Shown one piece after another: positions 1 to 8,938 of a DNA stretch of 64,000 bases (position 1 is the first letter of the stretch; the number at the start of each line of letters is the position of its first letter). The notes beneath the pieces were generated by a model, which was given only the letters and a program-made list of their open reading frames with translations, did no database searches and was not told where the DNA came from. The position numbers were made by a program, and so were the translations under genes. The stretch comes from Terrabacter sp. Root85 (GTDB lineage: Bacteria; Actinomycetota; Actinomycetes; Actinomycetales; Dermatophilaceae), in NCBI RefSeq assembly GCF_001429185.1, contig NZ_LMIW01000010.1, positions 62,001-126,000 on the forward strand. The letters run 5' to 3'.

Positions 1-408
1 GACCGCTACGCCGGCGTCGCCAGCGGGGTCAACAACGCCGTCGCGCGCGCGGGCAGTCTCCTCGCCGTCGCCGCACTGCCGGCCGTCGTCGGGCTCAGCG
101 GCTCGGACTACGCCGTCCCCGAGGCCTTCTCGTCGGCGTACCGGACCGCGATGCTCCTGTGCGCCGGGATGCTCGCCGCCGGAGGTGTCGTGTCGTGGCT
201 GCTCATCCGCAACCCCGCACCCGCGCCGTCCGGCACCGACGAGACGGGTGCCGAGCGGCAGGGGCGCGCCGCCGCAGCGGGGGCGACACGGCATACGCGA
301 GCGGTTCCGGCCGGCTGGTCGTGCGCCGGCTCGGAGGGGTGCCCGGGGACGGCGCACCACCACGACGAGGACCTGCCCGCGCTGGGCGGGGCGCCGACCG
401 GGCGCTGA
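1..408 (+). CDS. MFS multidrug-type exporter, C-terminal fragment (5' end outside window)
   Basis: Frame 1 is open from the first base and ends at TGA 406-408, leaving 135 residues. It begins DRYAGVASGVNNAVARAGS, the loop and helix typical of the last third of 14-helix DHA2/EmrB-QacA type drug:proton antiporters. Two hydrophobic helices follow (about residues 18-33 and 48-67). The polar tail carries Cys and a HHHDED stretch, as many actinobacterial members of this family do. The substrate cannot be told from the fragment. It converges on the sialidase-like gene with 32 bases between the stops. The tail contains one copy of the dispersed GGCATAC heptamer (290-296). Confidence 0.75.
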   Translation, partial: DRYAGVASGVNNAVARAGSLLAVAALPAVVGLSGSDYAVPEAFSSAYRTAMLLCAGMLAAGGVVSWLLIRNPAPAPSGTDETGAERQGRAAAAGATRHTRAVPAGWSCAGSEGCPGTAHHHDEDLPALGGAPTGR

Positions 409-440
409 CGCAAGTCCGCCCCGCCCGGTCGGCCGCACTG

Positions 441-2177
441 TCAGGGCGTCGGGTCGGCCCAGCTCCCACCACGGATGTCGCTGTTGCCGAAGGTCGCCGG
501 GCACGCCGCGAGGACGTCGGGCGGCGGCTTGGGGCTCGCCGTGTAGAGCGAGGCGCGGTACGAGTCGATCGCCGGGCAGTCGGCGGCGTGCGACGCGTCG
601 TTCCAGACGCCGACCACGCCGTCGCGGGTCGCGGCCGCATAGACGTAGTCGCCGAGGAACTCGGCGGTCAGGCCGTTCTGGCTCGTCGCGCGCGGGTCGC
701 CGACGGCGCTGCGGTCCAGTGACGACCACCCGCTCGGCACCCCGGCCACGATGTTCGCGTGCCAGACCTGACCGACGAGACCGCGGGACGACGCCGTGTC
801 GTGCCGGTAGGGCGTCGTGAAGGCGTTGTCGACGACGTAGAGGTCGGTGCCGTCGGGAGACAGCGCCGGCGCGGTGTAGAGGGGGCGGTCCCCCGTCGGC
901 AGCTCGAGCGCGGCCGGAGCGGTCCAGCTGGCGCCCGCCGTGGTGGAGCTCGTCCACAGCAGGCTCTCGTGGTCGAGTCCGGAGGCACCGTCTGCCCAGG
1001 TCATGACGATCTGGTTCGTGGCGCCGGCCCCGCTCGGGGCCCCGTTGGCGATGTCGACGCTCGGGCCTGCCGCCAGGTCGACGCGAGCTCCTGCGATCCC
1101 GTCCATGGTCGGGCGACCGAGCACGGGGTCGGTGACACCGGGCTCGGTGACCCGGGCGACGACCGTCGGGCCTGCCCAGTGGGCGCCGCCGTCGGTCGAG
1201 CGGTACATGAGCTGGAGATCGGTGCCCGCACGCCTGCCGATGCCGAAGACGTACACGTTGCCGTGGCTGTCCGTGCGGACCGTGCAGCCGTCAGGTTGCC
1301 CGTTGATCCCGTTGTCGGTCGCGGGGCCGACCTGCTTCGTCGTCCACGTGCCTCCGCCGTCCGTCGACCGCGCGACGATGAGGGGCGTCGGGAGGGCGTT
1401 GCCGCGGCTGTTGCTCCTGAACGAGGCCCAGCACACGTAGACGTTGCCGAAGAACCGACTCGACTCGGCGTTGTCGGCCCACACCTGCTCCTTGTCGGAG
1501 AACGTCGTCGACGACTGCTTGGAGATGATCACCGGGTCCTTCCACGCCGTGGCGTCACCCGCGGCTGCCGCGTGCGGGTCGTCGGTCCTCGACACCGCGA
1601 TGGCCTCGAAGCCCTTGAAGGTCGCGGACTCCTTGTCCGCCGAGACGTTCGAGGTGAGGTTCGCGTAGTAGAGGCGCGAGCCGTTGACCCACGAGAACGT
1701 CCCGTCCGACGCCGGACGCGGGCCGAACGCGACCGCCGGGTCACCGTCCGAGACGAGTCCCTTCGCGGCGTAGCCGGGGAGCGTGCCGATGGGGCCGGGG
1801 TGCGCGGTGCAGGCCGCGGGTCCGAGGCAGTCACGGGCCGTGAGGCCGGTGTAGGTCGGCTGCGTCCACCCGCTGCCGCCGGTGAACGAGAAGTACACCC
1901 CGGAGACACCCACGCCGTCCGTGAAGGGGCAGGTGGTCGGGTCCCCGGCCGCGCACGACTCGTCGTCGATCTCGTCGTTGGCCCCGGCCGCGACGACGCT
2001 CGGGTCGTGGGCGTCGATCGCGACGGCGGGTTCGTTCTGCTTGTTCTGCGAGAAGGGGGTGGGCGGACTGGCGACGCTGACGATCTCGTCGGGTGGGGAG
2101 GCCACCGCGACCGCGGCTCCGGCGAGGGCGGTCGCGACGGACACGATGCACGCGGTGAGAACTCGACGGTGAGCCAT
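441..2177 (-). CDS. Secreted sialidase-fold (BNR repeat) protein
   Basis: 578 residues. The N-terminus has a Sec signal peptide: MAHRRVL, a hydrophobic stretch to about residue 24, and AVAVASPP as a likely cleavage region. The body shows several Asp-box/BNR signatures ([16 protein letters not shown] and a degenerate TTAGASW), so a six-bladed beta-propeller like exo-alpha-sialidases is likely. I do not see the full arginine triad or the Tyr/Glu pair needed to call a true sialidase, so substrate and activity are unknown. The ATG at 2177 has a strong GAGGAGAGG ribosome binding site. It is divergent from fumC, with no linked sugar genes nearby. Confidence 0.72.
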   Translation of the reverse strand: MAHRRVLTACIVSVATALAGAAVAVASPPDEIVSVASPPTPFSQNKQNEPAVAIDAHDPSVVAAGANDEIDDESCAAGDPTTCPFTDGVGVSGVYFSFTGGSGWTQPTYTGLTARDCLGPAACTAHPGPIGTLPGYAAKGLVSDGDPAVAFGPRPASDGTFSWVNGSRLYYANLTSNVSADKESATFKGFEAIAVSRTDDPHAAAAGDATAWKDPVIISKQSSTTFSDKEQVWADNAESSRFFGNVYVCWASFRSNSRGNALPTPLIVARSTDGGGTWTTKQVGPATDNGINGQPDGCTVRTDSHGNVYVFGIGRRAGTDLQLMYRSTDGGAHWAGPTVVARVTEPGVTDPVLGRPTMDGIAGARVDLAAGPSVDIANGAPSGAGATNQIVMTWADGASGLDHESLLWTSSTTAGASWTAPAALELPTGDRPLYTAPALSPDGTDLYVVDNAFTTPYRHDTASSRGLVGQVWHANIVAGVPSGWSSLDRSAVGDPRATSQNGLTAEFLGDYVYAAATRDGVVGVWNDASHAADCPAIDSYRASLYTASPKPPPDVLAACPATFGNSDIRGGSWADPTP

Positions 2178-2305
2178 GGCCTCTCCTCAGGGTGGTACGT
2201 CAAAGGATCGCGTCGGCGCCCGCACCGTCCAGCGTGCGCCCGCGACCCGGCATCCGACAAGGTCTACGGCGCGGATCTCGTCGGCGAGACGTGGATGATG
2301 GGGAC

Positions 2306-3712
2306 ATGAGCGACGTGTCAGCGCCAGGCTTCCGGACCGAGCACGACTCGATGGGCGAGGTACAGGTGCCCGCCGACGCGTTGTGGGGCGCGCAGACGGC
2401 GCGGGCCGTCGAGAACTTCCCGATCAGCGGGCAGCCGGTGCCGCCGGGCGTCGTCCACGCCCTCGCTCGGCTCAAGGCCGCCGCCGCCGACGTCAACGCC
2501 GAGCTCGGGGTCCTCGACGCCGATCGGGCCCGAGCCATCGCGGCGGCAGCCGGTGAGGTCGCGGACGGCGACCACGACGACGAGTTCCCGATCGACGTCT
2601 TCCAGACCGGGTCGGGCACCTCGACGAACATGAACGTCAACGAGGTCGTGGCACGGATCGCACACCTCGCGAGCGACCTCGACGTGCACCCCAACGACCA
2701 CGTCAACGCCGGCCAGTCGAGCAACGACACGTTCCCCAGCGCGCTGCGCATCGCGGCGACGACGGCGAGCGTCCTCGACCTCGTGCCGGCGCTCGAGCAC
2801 CTCGCGCTCGCCCTGGGCCGCAAGGAGACCGAGTTCGCCGACGTCGTCAAGGCCGGACGCACCCACCTCATGGACGCCGTGCCGGTGACGCTCGGGCAGG
2901 AGTTCGGCGGCTACCGGCGCCAGGTCGAGCTCGGCGCCAGCCGGGTGCGCAGCGCGGCGGAGGCGACGAGCGAGCTGCCCCTCGGTGGCACGGCCGCCGG
3001 AACCGGTCTCAACGCGGCACCCGGCTTTGCCCGCAAGGTGATCGAGCGGGTCTCGGGGGTCACCGGCATCCCGTTCCGCGAGGCCGCGAACCACTTCGAG
3101 GCGCAGTCGGCGCAGGACGCCGTCGTCGAGCTGTCCGGGGCGCTCAAGGTCGTGGCCGTGAGCCTGACGAAGATCTGCAACGACCTGCGCTGGATGAGCT
3201 CCGGGCCCCGCACGGGCCTCGGCGAGATCCACCTGCCCGACCTCCAGCCCGGGTCGAGCATCATGCCCGGCAAGGTGAACCCCGTCGTGCCCGAGGCGAC
3301 CCTCATGGCGTGCGCGCAGGTCATCGGCAACGACGTCGTCATCACGACGGCCGGCGCTGCGGGCAACTTCGAGCTCAACGTCATGCTGCCGGTCATGGCC
3401 AAGAACGTCCTCGAGTCGATCGGGCTGCTCGCCTCGACGAGCCGCCTGCTCGCCGACCGCTGCGTCGACGGCATCACGGCCGAGGTCGAGCACGCGCGGG
3501 CCCTCGCCGAGGGCTCGCCCTCGATCGTCACGCCGCTCAACCGCTACCTCGGCTACGAGGCGGCGGCCGCGGTCGTCAAGCAGGCGGTCAAGGAGCGGCG
3601 CACGATCCGCGACGTCGTCATCGCGCAGGGTCACGTGGCCGACGGCAAGCTCACCGAGCAGCAGCTCGACGAGGCCCTCGACGTCCTCTCGATGACCCGC
3701 CCCGAGGACTGA
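2306..3712 (+). CDS. fumC: Class II fumarate hydratase
   Basis: 468 residues, the usual size for the iron-independent fumarase of the TCA cycle (fumarate + water to malate). It shows [12 protein letters not shown] near residue 108, NDTFPSA, the [10 protein letters not shown] segment, and the superfamily signature [11 protein letters not shown] near residue 320. Frame-open sequence exists upstream, but the ATG at 2306, after GGGGAC, matches the family N-terminus ([23 protein letters not shown]). It is monocistronic and divergent from the sialidase-like gene. Its reaction feeds malate/NADH supply to the respiratory chain encoded further along. Confidence 0.95.
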   Translation: MSDVSAPGFRTEHDSMGEVQVPADALWGAQTARAVENFPISGQPVPPGVVHALARLKAAAADVNAELGVLDADRARAIAAAAGEVADGDHDDEFPIDVFQTGSGTSTNMNVNEVVARIAHLASDLDVHPNDHVNAGQSSNDTFPSALRIAATTASVLDLVPALEHLALALGRKETEFADVVKAGRTHLMDAVPVTLGQEFGGYRRQVELGASRVRSAAEATSELPLGGTAAGTGLNAAPGFARKVIERVSGVTGIPFREAANHFEAQSAQDAVVELSGALKVVAVSLTKICNDLRWMSSGPRTGLGEIHLPDLQPGSSIMPGKVNPVVPEATLMACAQVIGNDVVITTAGAAGNFELNVMLPVMAKNVLESIGLLASTSRLLADRCVDGITAEVEHARALAEGSPSIVTPLNRYLGYEAAAAVVKQAVKERRTIRDVVIAQGHVADGKLTEQQLDEALDVLSMTRPED

Positions 3713-3721
3713 CGTCGAGGT

Positions 3722-3819
3722 CCCTGTGCGTTGAGTCATCCAGCGACCCAGCGTCCACCCGGCCACCGGCCGACCCGGCTGCCGGGGCGCTGAGTCACCT
3801 CACGGTGCAAGGCACAGGG
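3722..3819. repeat. Inverted repeat pair between convergent genes
   Basis: An 8-base inverted repeat, CCCTGTGC at 3722-3729 and GCACAGGG at 3812-3819, bounds 82 bases in the 199-base space between the convergent fumC and VOC genes. The loop is too long for a simple terminator. The inner segment also has GAGTCA at both ends. It could be a relic of a small repeat element or simply chance. Confidence 0.3.
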
Positions 3820-3911
3820 CGCACGGCGCAACCCGGCCACGTCGGCCGTGTGCACGGTGAAGGTCCACGGCTGACGCGACCCCGCTCGCCGAGCAGCGGG
3901 AGGTCCCGCGA

Positions 3912-4766
3912 TCAGCCGAGGAACTGGCTGACCGTGAAGACGGCGCCCTGCGGGTCGCGCACGACGGCGGTGCTCGTCCAGTCGCTGTCACCGGTGCGGA
4001 TGACGGACCCGCCGAGCCGCGCGACACGCGCGGCCGCCGCGTCGCGCTCGGCGACGGTGAACGTCACGTGCCAACCCGGCTCGGCGGCCGGTGCGACGGG
4101 CACGACCCAGCCGATGGCGTCGGCAAAGCCCGGTGGCACCCTCGCCCCGGACTGTCGCTCGTGGATGTCGGGGTCGACCGTCGAGGCGAGGTGGTCGCCG
4201 TAGCCGGGCACACGGATCATCGTGGCGAAGCCGACGTCGGCGAACTCCCAGCCGAAGGCCCGGGCGTAGAACTGCTGCGCGGCCGCGGGCTCGTCGGTGT
4301 GCAGGTCGCTGAAGTTCCAGGCACCCGGGACGTTGGTCACCTGCGAGCCCAGACGTCGCCTAGCCTCCCAGAGGCGCACCTCGAGTCCCTGCGGGTCGCG
4401 CACGACGGCCGACCGGCCACCCTCGCCGGCAGCCGTCGGCGGTTGGACGACCGCTCCCCCGGCCTCCTCGACGCGGCTGGTCGCGGACTCGGCGTCGTCG
4501 ACCGCGACGTAGGTGTGCCACCGGGGCGCTCCACCGCCATCACCACCGGCGTCCTCGGCCGCGGGTGTCGCGGGGCCGCCGAGCCCACCGACGTCCTGGC
4601 CGTCGAGCTGGGCGATGAGATAGCGGAACGGCACCCCCGGCGGGGTGGCCTCGGTGAACGTCCAGCCGAAGAGCCCGCTGTAGAAGTCGGCGGCGGCATC
4701 GACGTCGTCCTGCTCGGTGTCGACCCACGAGGTCACGCCCTCGGGGTAGGTCCTCTGCTCGGTCAC
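3912..4766 (-). CDS. Two-domain VOC (glyoxalase/bleomycin resistance fold) protein
   Basis: 284 residues with two tandem vicinal-oxygen-chelate domains (about 5-130 and 145-282). Both open with a TSWVDTEQDDVDAAADFYSG-like or NFSDLHTDEPAAAQQFYARA motif and end near a VVRDPQG.F motif. The arrangement resembles mycobacterial CFP30B-type proteins, whose reaction is not established; a lyase, dioxygenase or binding role is possible. I chose the GTG at 4766 because GAGGAGG lies 6 bases upstream and the protein then starts MTEQRTYPEGVTSW; a longer in-frame start at 4850 lacks such a site. Confidence 0.8.
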   Translation of the reverse strand: MTEQRTYPEGVTSWVDTEQDDVDAAADFYSGLFGWTFTEATPPGVPFRYLIAQLDGQDVGGLGGPATPAAEDAGGDGGGAPRWHTYVAVDDAESATSRVEEAGGAVVQPPTAAGEGGRSAVVRDPQGLEVRLWEARRRLGSQVTNVPGAWNFSDLHTDEPAAAQQFYARAFGWEFADVGFATMIRVPGYGDHLASTVDPDIHERQSGARVPPGFADAIGWVVPVAPAAEPGWHVTFTVAERDAAAARVARLGGSVIRTGDSDWTSTAVVRDPQGAVFTVSQFLG

Positions 4767-4900
4767 GGCATCCTCCTCGGCGTCGGTGTGCGTCGTTCTC
4801 CACCGTAGGTGGGCCCGCCGACAGCCGTCGACGCACACGACGGTCGTCACCAGGTGCCGCCGAGCGGGAGCGCACGCCCCGCAGGCGGGCCCGTGCGGTC

Positions 4901-4906
4901 TACCGT
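4901..4906 (+). promoter_or_regulatory. -10 element of a leaderless promoter (TACCGT)
   Basis: TACCGT fits the actinobacterial -10 consensus TANNNT and ends 6 bases before the ATG at 4913, where no Shine-Dalgarno sequence exists. Transcription would start at or next to the start codon. Confidence 0.45.
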
Positions 4907-4912
4907 CGGTGG

Positions 4913-5227
4913 ATGACCCTGGACGACGTCGACGAGTACCTCCGGACGCTCGACGGGGTCCGCGCCAGACGCACCGACGGGCGCCGCGCGTGGTACGTCG
5001 ACGGGCTGCTCGTGGCCCGAGCCGACGTTGCCGGCACGCTGCTCGTCCGCCTCGGCGGCCGCGACCGCGAGCAGCTCGTCAGCGCCCACCCCGACACCTT
5101 CGGCGTGCCGCCCCGGTGGGAGGCGCACGCCAAGCTGCAGGCCGACCTCACGGGCGACGAGGACGCCATCAGGCGCTCGCTGCGCCTCGCCTGGGAGCGA
5201 CAGCGCTCGGCGCGCGCCGGCGCCTGA
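4913..5227 (+). CDS. MmcQ/YjbR family small protein
   Basis: 104 residues. The pattern MTLDDVDEYLRTLDGVRARR, then RRAWYVDGLLVARADVAGTLLVRLG, then HPDTFGVPPRWEAHAKLQADL matches the MmcQ/YjbR family, which has a CyaY-like alpha-beta fold and was proposed to bind DNA; its biochemical role is unknown. The ATG has no ribosome binding site but a -10-like TACCGT lies just upstream, so the message is probably leaderless. It is divergent from the VOC gene. One copy of the GGCATAC heptamer sits just past the stop (5239-5245). Confidence 0.7.
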   Translation: MTLDDVDEYLRTLDGVRARRTDGRRAWYVDGLLVARADVAGTLLVRLGGRDREQLVSAHPDTFGVPPRWEAHAKLQADLTGDEDAIRRSLRLAWERQRSARAGA

Positions 5228-5271
5228 GTGGCGGACACGGCATACGCCATCGCTCGCCGGGACGGCGGCGC

Positions 5272-6603
5272 TCAGGCGCCGAGGACCCGCTCGAGGTAGG
5301 GATTGCCGAAGCGGCGCTCCGGGTCGACCCGGTTGCGGACCGCGAGGAAGTCGTCGAAGCGCGGGTAGACGCCGCGGAGGTAGTCGGCGTGGCGCGTGTG
5401 GAGCTTGCCCCAGTGCGGGCGACCGCCGTGGTTGACGGCGATGGCCTCGAAGGCGTCGAAGTAGGCACCTCGCCCCTGCCGGTGGTACTTGTGGATCGCG
5501 ATGTAGCAGCTCTGGCGCTCGTAGGCCGTCGAGAGCCAGACGTCGTCGGCAGCGGCGACGCGGCACTCGACGGGGAAGGAGATGCGCTCGTCGTGGGTGT
5601 CGACCCACTCGCGCAGCTCGAGCAGCACCTCGGACAGGCTCGCGCGCGGGAAGGCCCACTCCGACTCCATGAAGCGCACCTCGCGCGCGGTGACGAAGAC
5701 CTTGCGCGAGCTGTCGGTGAACTGGCGCTCGCTCAGGGCACGCGACGCGATGGCGTTGATGCTCCTCGTCGAGCGCGGCATCCGGGTGGCGACACGGTTG
5801 GTCAGCTCGAAGAAGCGGTTGCTCAGGAGGTCGTCGTCGAGCTTCTCGCGCCAGGCCGGCAGCGGGCGCCTCGCCGTGCCCTCGGGCACGCGGTTGTTGC
5901 GCTTGGTCAGGGCCCGGTCGGTGTGTGGGAACCAGTAGAACTCGAAGTGGTCGTTGGCCTCCGCCGAGACGTCTGCGTGGGCCAGCACGTCGGTGAGGGA
6001 CTCGGGACGCTCGACGGCGTGGAGCAGGAAGGCGGGCACGACGGCGACGGTGATCTCGGTGACGATGCCGAGAGCTCCGAGCCCGAGACGGGCAGCCTGG
6101 AAGAGCTCGGGCTCGTGCGTCGGGGAGCACTCGACGAGAGACCCGTCGGCGAGGACGATGCGCAGCGCCCGGATGCCCGCGGACAGGCCCGTCAAGCGCA
6201 GACCGGTGCCGTGCGTCCCGGTGCCGGTGGCGCCGGCGAGGCTCTGCCGGTCGATGTCGCCGAGGTTGGGCAGCGCGTAGCCGAACGCCTCGAGCTCCTC
6301 GTTGAGGACGTGCAGCGGGGTGCCGGCGCGCACGGTGGCCTCGCCGCGCGTCGAGTCGATCGAGGTGACCCCGCTCAGGGCGCCGAGGCGCAGCTGCACC
6401 CCGTCGGTCACGGCGACGCCGGTGAACGAGTGACCGGCGCCGATCGCCTTGACCCGCAGCCCCCGGTCGGCAGCTCGCACGACCTCCTCGACGACCTCCG
6501 CCTCGCTGCGCGGCGTCGCCACGCGCGCGAGCTTCGAGGACTCCGTGCCGGCCCAGTTGGACCAGTCGATGCTGCGTACGACGCGACGCTTCACGCCACC
6601 CAC
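5272..6603 (-). CDS. FAD-linked aldonolactone oxidase/dehydrogenase (D-arabinono- or L-gulono-1,4-lactone type)
   Basis: About 443 residues. The N-terminal PCMH-type FAD domain shows RVATPRSEAEVVEEVVRAAD and VKAIGAGHSFTGVAVTDGVQ. The C-terminal ALO domain ends with WGKLHTRHADYLRGVYPRFD and VDPERRFGNPYLERVL, typical of gulono/arabinono-lactone oxidoreductases. The preferred lactone and electron acceptor cannot be read from sequence. The start is uncertain: I use GTG 6603, 4 bases after the stop of the upstream PLP gene, but GTG 6594 or a TTG nearer the GGGGAAGGG are possible. This gene and the deaminase/aldolase are a recurrent actinobacterial pair, translated together here. Confidence 0.82.
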   Translation of the reverse strand: MGGVKRRVVRSIDWSNWAGTESSKLARVATPRSEAEVVEEVVRAADRGLRVKAIGAGHSFTGVAVTDGVQLRLGALSGVTSIDSTRGEATVRAGTPLHVLNEELEAFGYALPNLGDIDRQSLAGATGTGTHGTGLRLTGLSAGIRALRIVLADGSLVECSPTHEPELFQAARLGLGALGIVTEITVAVVPAFLLHAVERPESLTDVLAHADVSAEANDHFEFYWFPHTDRALTKRNNRVPEGTARRPLPAWREKLDDDLLSNRFFELTNRVATRMPRSTRSINAIASRALSERQFTDSSRKVFVTAREVRFMESEWAFPRASLSEVLLELREWVDTHDERISFPVECRVAAADDVWLSTAYERQSCYIAIHKYHRQGRGAYFDAFEAIAVNHGGRPHWGKLHTRHADYLRGVYPRFDDFLAVRNRVDPERRFGNPYLERVLGA

Positions 6604-6607
6604 GCTG

Positions 6608-7789
6608 TCAGCCAAAACACTGCCCTTCCCCACGATAGGTCGCGGCCCGTCCGACGACCCGGTCGCCTCCGTCGCTGCTGACGAGCGCGAACTCCGTGAA
6701 GCGCTCGGCCAGCTCCCCTGCCTTGGCGTGCCGGAACCATATCCGATCACCCAGTGAGAGCCGGTCGGCGCCCGGACCCTCGAGAGGCGTCTGCACCTCG
6801 CCCGCCCCCTCCCGCCGGAGCAGCGCGACCTCGTGCTCGGGCAGCGGGCTCGGCACGCGGGACCACCCGGGCGGCCCCGACGCGACGTAACCGCCGCCGT
6901 ATGCCGTCACCATCCCTGCGCCGGGCCGGCGCACCACCGGGGCGGCGAAGTAGGCGGCCGGACGCAGCGACAGCGCGTCGTAGCCGTCGAAGAGGGTCGG
7001 CGCGAAGAGACCCGACCCCGCAGCGAGCTCGGTGAGCGACGGGTCGTGGTGCGTGACGTGCAGGCTGCCGGTCCCACCGCCGTTGACGAGCTCGAGGTCG
7101 GCGAGGGCGCGCGCGGCCGCGACGACCTCGGCCCGGCGGGTGCGCAGCTCGGCGTCGGACGCCTTCTTCATCCGGCGCACGACGGGCGAGGAGTCGGGCA
7201 GACCGGCGATCTGGGCGTCGTAGAACATGAGGCCGGCGACGACGAGGCCCCGCTCCTGGGCCCGACGGATGACCGCCTCGACGTCGGCCGGCGTGCGGGT
7301 GGGTGACCGGCGGACCCCCATGTGTGCGGGGCCGACCCGGAGCGACGCGTCGACGTCGATCGCCACGCGCAGACCCTCGTGGCCGGGCACCTCGCGGGCG
7401 ATGAAGTCGACGTGCTCGACGCTGTCGACCATGACGACGACGGCCCGGGTCAGGGCGGGGTCGGCAGCGAGCTCGGCCAGAGCGGGGACGTCGACGCTCG
7501 GGTAGGCGACGAGGAGGTTGTCGTGACCGTCGCGGGCCCACCAGAGGGCCTCGCGCACGGCGTAGCACATCAGGCCCTCGAAGCCGCCGCGCCCGAGGGC
7601 CCGCTCGATGAGGGGTCTGCTGCGCAGCGACTTCGTCGCGATGCGGATCGGCACGCCCGCGGCGAGGTCGACGAGGGTCGCGGCGTTGGCGTCGAAGGCG
7701 TCGAGGTCGACGACGGCGAGCGGGCCGTGCAGGTCGGCGGTCGCCGCCGAGAGGCGCGCCGCGACGGGCGGCGACAGGCGGCGATGCAT
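6608..7789 (-). CDS. PLP-dependent amino acid deaminase/aldolase (alanine racemase N-terminal fold)
   Basis: 393 residues. A fold-type III PLP barrel is indicated by LAVVDLDAFDANAATLVDLA followed by PIRIATKSLRSRPL, where the Lys near residue 47 is the expected Schiff-base residue. Later motifs (MFYDAQIAG, LVNGGGTGSLH, GSGLFAPTLFDGY) match the actinobacterial amino acid deaminase/aldolase family related to D-threonine aldolase and D-serine dehydratase. The substrate is unknown. The ATG at 7789 is supported by a TAGGGT -10 ending 8 bases upstream (leaderless). It leads a two-gene unit with the lactone oxidase. Confidence 0.8.
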   Translation of the reverse strand: MHRRLSPPVAARLSAATADLHGPLAVVDLDAFDANAATLVDLAAGVPIRIATKSLRSRPLIERALGRGGFEGLMCYAVREALWWARDGHDNLLVAYPSVDVPALAELAADPALTRAVVVMVDSVEHVDFIAREVPGHEGLRVAIDVDASLRVGPAHMGVRRSPTRTPADVEAVIRRAQERGLVVAGLMFYDAQIAGLPDSSPVVRRMKKASDAELRTRRAEVVAAARALADLELVNGGGTGSLHVTHHDPSLTELAAGSGLFAPTLFDGYDALSLRPAAYFAAPVVRRPGAGMVTAYGGGYVASGPPGWSRVPSPLPEHEVALLRREGAGEVQTPLEGPGADRLSLGDRIWFRHAKAGELAERFTEFALVSSDGGDRVVGRAATYRGEGQCFG

Positions 7790-7796
7790 GGTCTGC

Positions 7797-7802
7797 ACCC
7801 TA
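7797..7802 (-). promoter_or_regulatory. -10 element of a leaderless promoter (TAGGGT)
   Basis: On the minus strand TAGGGT (TANNNT class) lies 7 bases before the ATG at 7789, with no ribosome binding site, indicating a leaderless message for the deaminase/aldolase gene. Confidence 0.5.
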
Positions 7803-7809
7803 CCCAGCG

Positions 7810-7853
7810 TCACCCCACCCCGTGACCCCCCGATCTCACTCGAGTTGGGGTGA
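7810..7853 (-). terminator. Possible stem-loop after the polyprenyl synthase gene
   Basis: TCACCCCA (7810-7817) pairs with TGGGGTGA (7846-7853), an 8-bp stem around a 28-base loop. It follows the polyprenyl synthase stop (7873) and precedes the next promoter, so it may end the nuo transcript. The loop contains CACTCGAG, the core of the palindromic repeat family seen at 32.9 and 41.0 kb. Confidence 0.35.
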
Positions 7854-7872
7854 GGGTGGTCGCGAGGGGACG

Positions 7873-8892
7873 TCAGCCGACGCGGTCGACGACGCTCATC
7901 GCCAGAGCCTGTAAGGCTGCCTTGGCGTCGCTGTCGGGCAGCGGGTCGAGCAGGGCCTGCGCCTCGCGGGCGACGGCATACGTCTCGTCGCGCGCGACCG
8001 CGAGGGCCGGGTGGGCCCGGAGGAGCCCGAGGGCCTCCGCCAGGGCCGCGTCGTCGTCGGTGAGGTCACCGTCGAGGAGCTCGAGCAGACGTGCGTCCGA
8101 CGCATCGGCGGGATCGGCCGTGGCGCGAAACCGCAGCACGGCCAGGGTGTCGACGCCCTCGCGCAGGTCGGTGCCGGGGATCTTGCCGCTGTCGTCGGCG
8201 TCGGACGCGATGTCGATGAGGTCGTCGGCGAGCTGGAAGGCGATGCCGAGCTTCTCGCCGTAGGAGCGCATGATCTCGACCGACTCGGGCGAGCCGCCGC
8301 TGAACATGACGCCGTAGCGTCCGGCCGTCGCGATGAGCACGCCGGTCTTGTCGGCGAGGACACCGAGGTAGTAGTCGACCGGGTCGACGCCCTCGGGGCA
8401 GGGACGGTCGTCGCGGATCTGCCCGTTGCAGAGGCGGACGAACGTCTGGGCCTGGATGAGAACGGCCTCGGCGCCGAGACCCGCGACGAGCTCGGACGCC
8501 TTGCCGAAGAGCAGGTCGCCCACGAGGATCGCCGTCGAGTTGTCGTAGGCCGCGTTGACCGACGCGACACCACGCCGCACGCTCGCCTCGTCCATGACGT
8601 CGTCGTGGTACAGCGAGGCGAGGTGGGTCAGCTCGACACCTGCCGCAGCCGCGACGACGTCGTCGTTGATGCCCTCACCGAGCTCGGCCGCGAGGAGCGT
8701 CAGCAGCGGCCGGAACCGCTTGCCGCCCGCCGCGACGAGGTGCCCCGACGCGGCCGCGATGAACGGGTCGTCGTGGTCGACGACCTGCGTCAGCAGGGCG
8801 TCGACCCGGGCCAGGCCGTCACGCAGGCGTGCCGACAGGTCCGCAGTCGCCCCGGGGATCCCGAGGACCGGCGGGGTGGCGTGCGTCGTCAT
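7873..8892 (-). CDS. Trans-polyprenyl diphosphate synthase (menaquinone side chain)
   Basis: 339 residues. Both aspartate-rich motifs of long-chain E-prenyl synthases are present: LYHDDVMDEASVRRG (first DDxxD-like) and QLADDLIDIASDADDSGKIPG (second). These bind Mg2+ and the allylic diphosphate while isopentenyl units are added. The product is probably the side chain attached by MenA, as for mycobacterial GrcC1, but chain length is not readable. It starts 46 bases after nuoN ends, so it is likely read with the nuo operon, tying quinone tail supply to complex I. Confidence 0.88.
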   Translation of the reverse strand: MTTHATPPVLGIPGATADLSARLRDGLARVDALLTQVVDHDDPFIAAASGHLVAAGGKRFRPLLTLLAAELGEGINDDVVAAAAGVELTHLASLYHDDVMDEASVRRGVASVNAAYDNSTAILVGDLLFGKASELVAGLGAEAVLIQAQTFVRLCNGQIRDDRPCPEGVDPVDYYLGVLADKTGVLIATAGRYGVMFSGGSPESVEIMRSYGEKLGIAFQLADDLIDIASDADDSGKIPGTDLREGVDTLAVLRFRATADPADASDARLLELLDGDLTDDDAALAEALGLLRAHPALAVARDETYAVAREAQALLDPLPDSDAKAALQALAMSVVDRVG

Positions 8893-8938
8893 CGAGCCCC
8901 GTGACCGGACGGACGACCCTGCAGCCGTGGCTGAGCCG

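Noticed and set aside
441-2177. Assignment of the BNR-repeat protein as a true sialidase
   Set aside because: Asp boxes are clear but the catalytic arginine triad and Tyr/Glu nucleophile pair could not be located with confidence.
4786-6681. 631-codon plus-strand open frame across the MmcQ and lactone oxidase genes
   Set aside because: It runs over two real genes in other frames and has the composition of a shadow frame.
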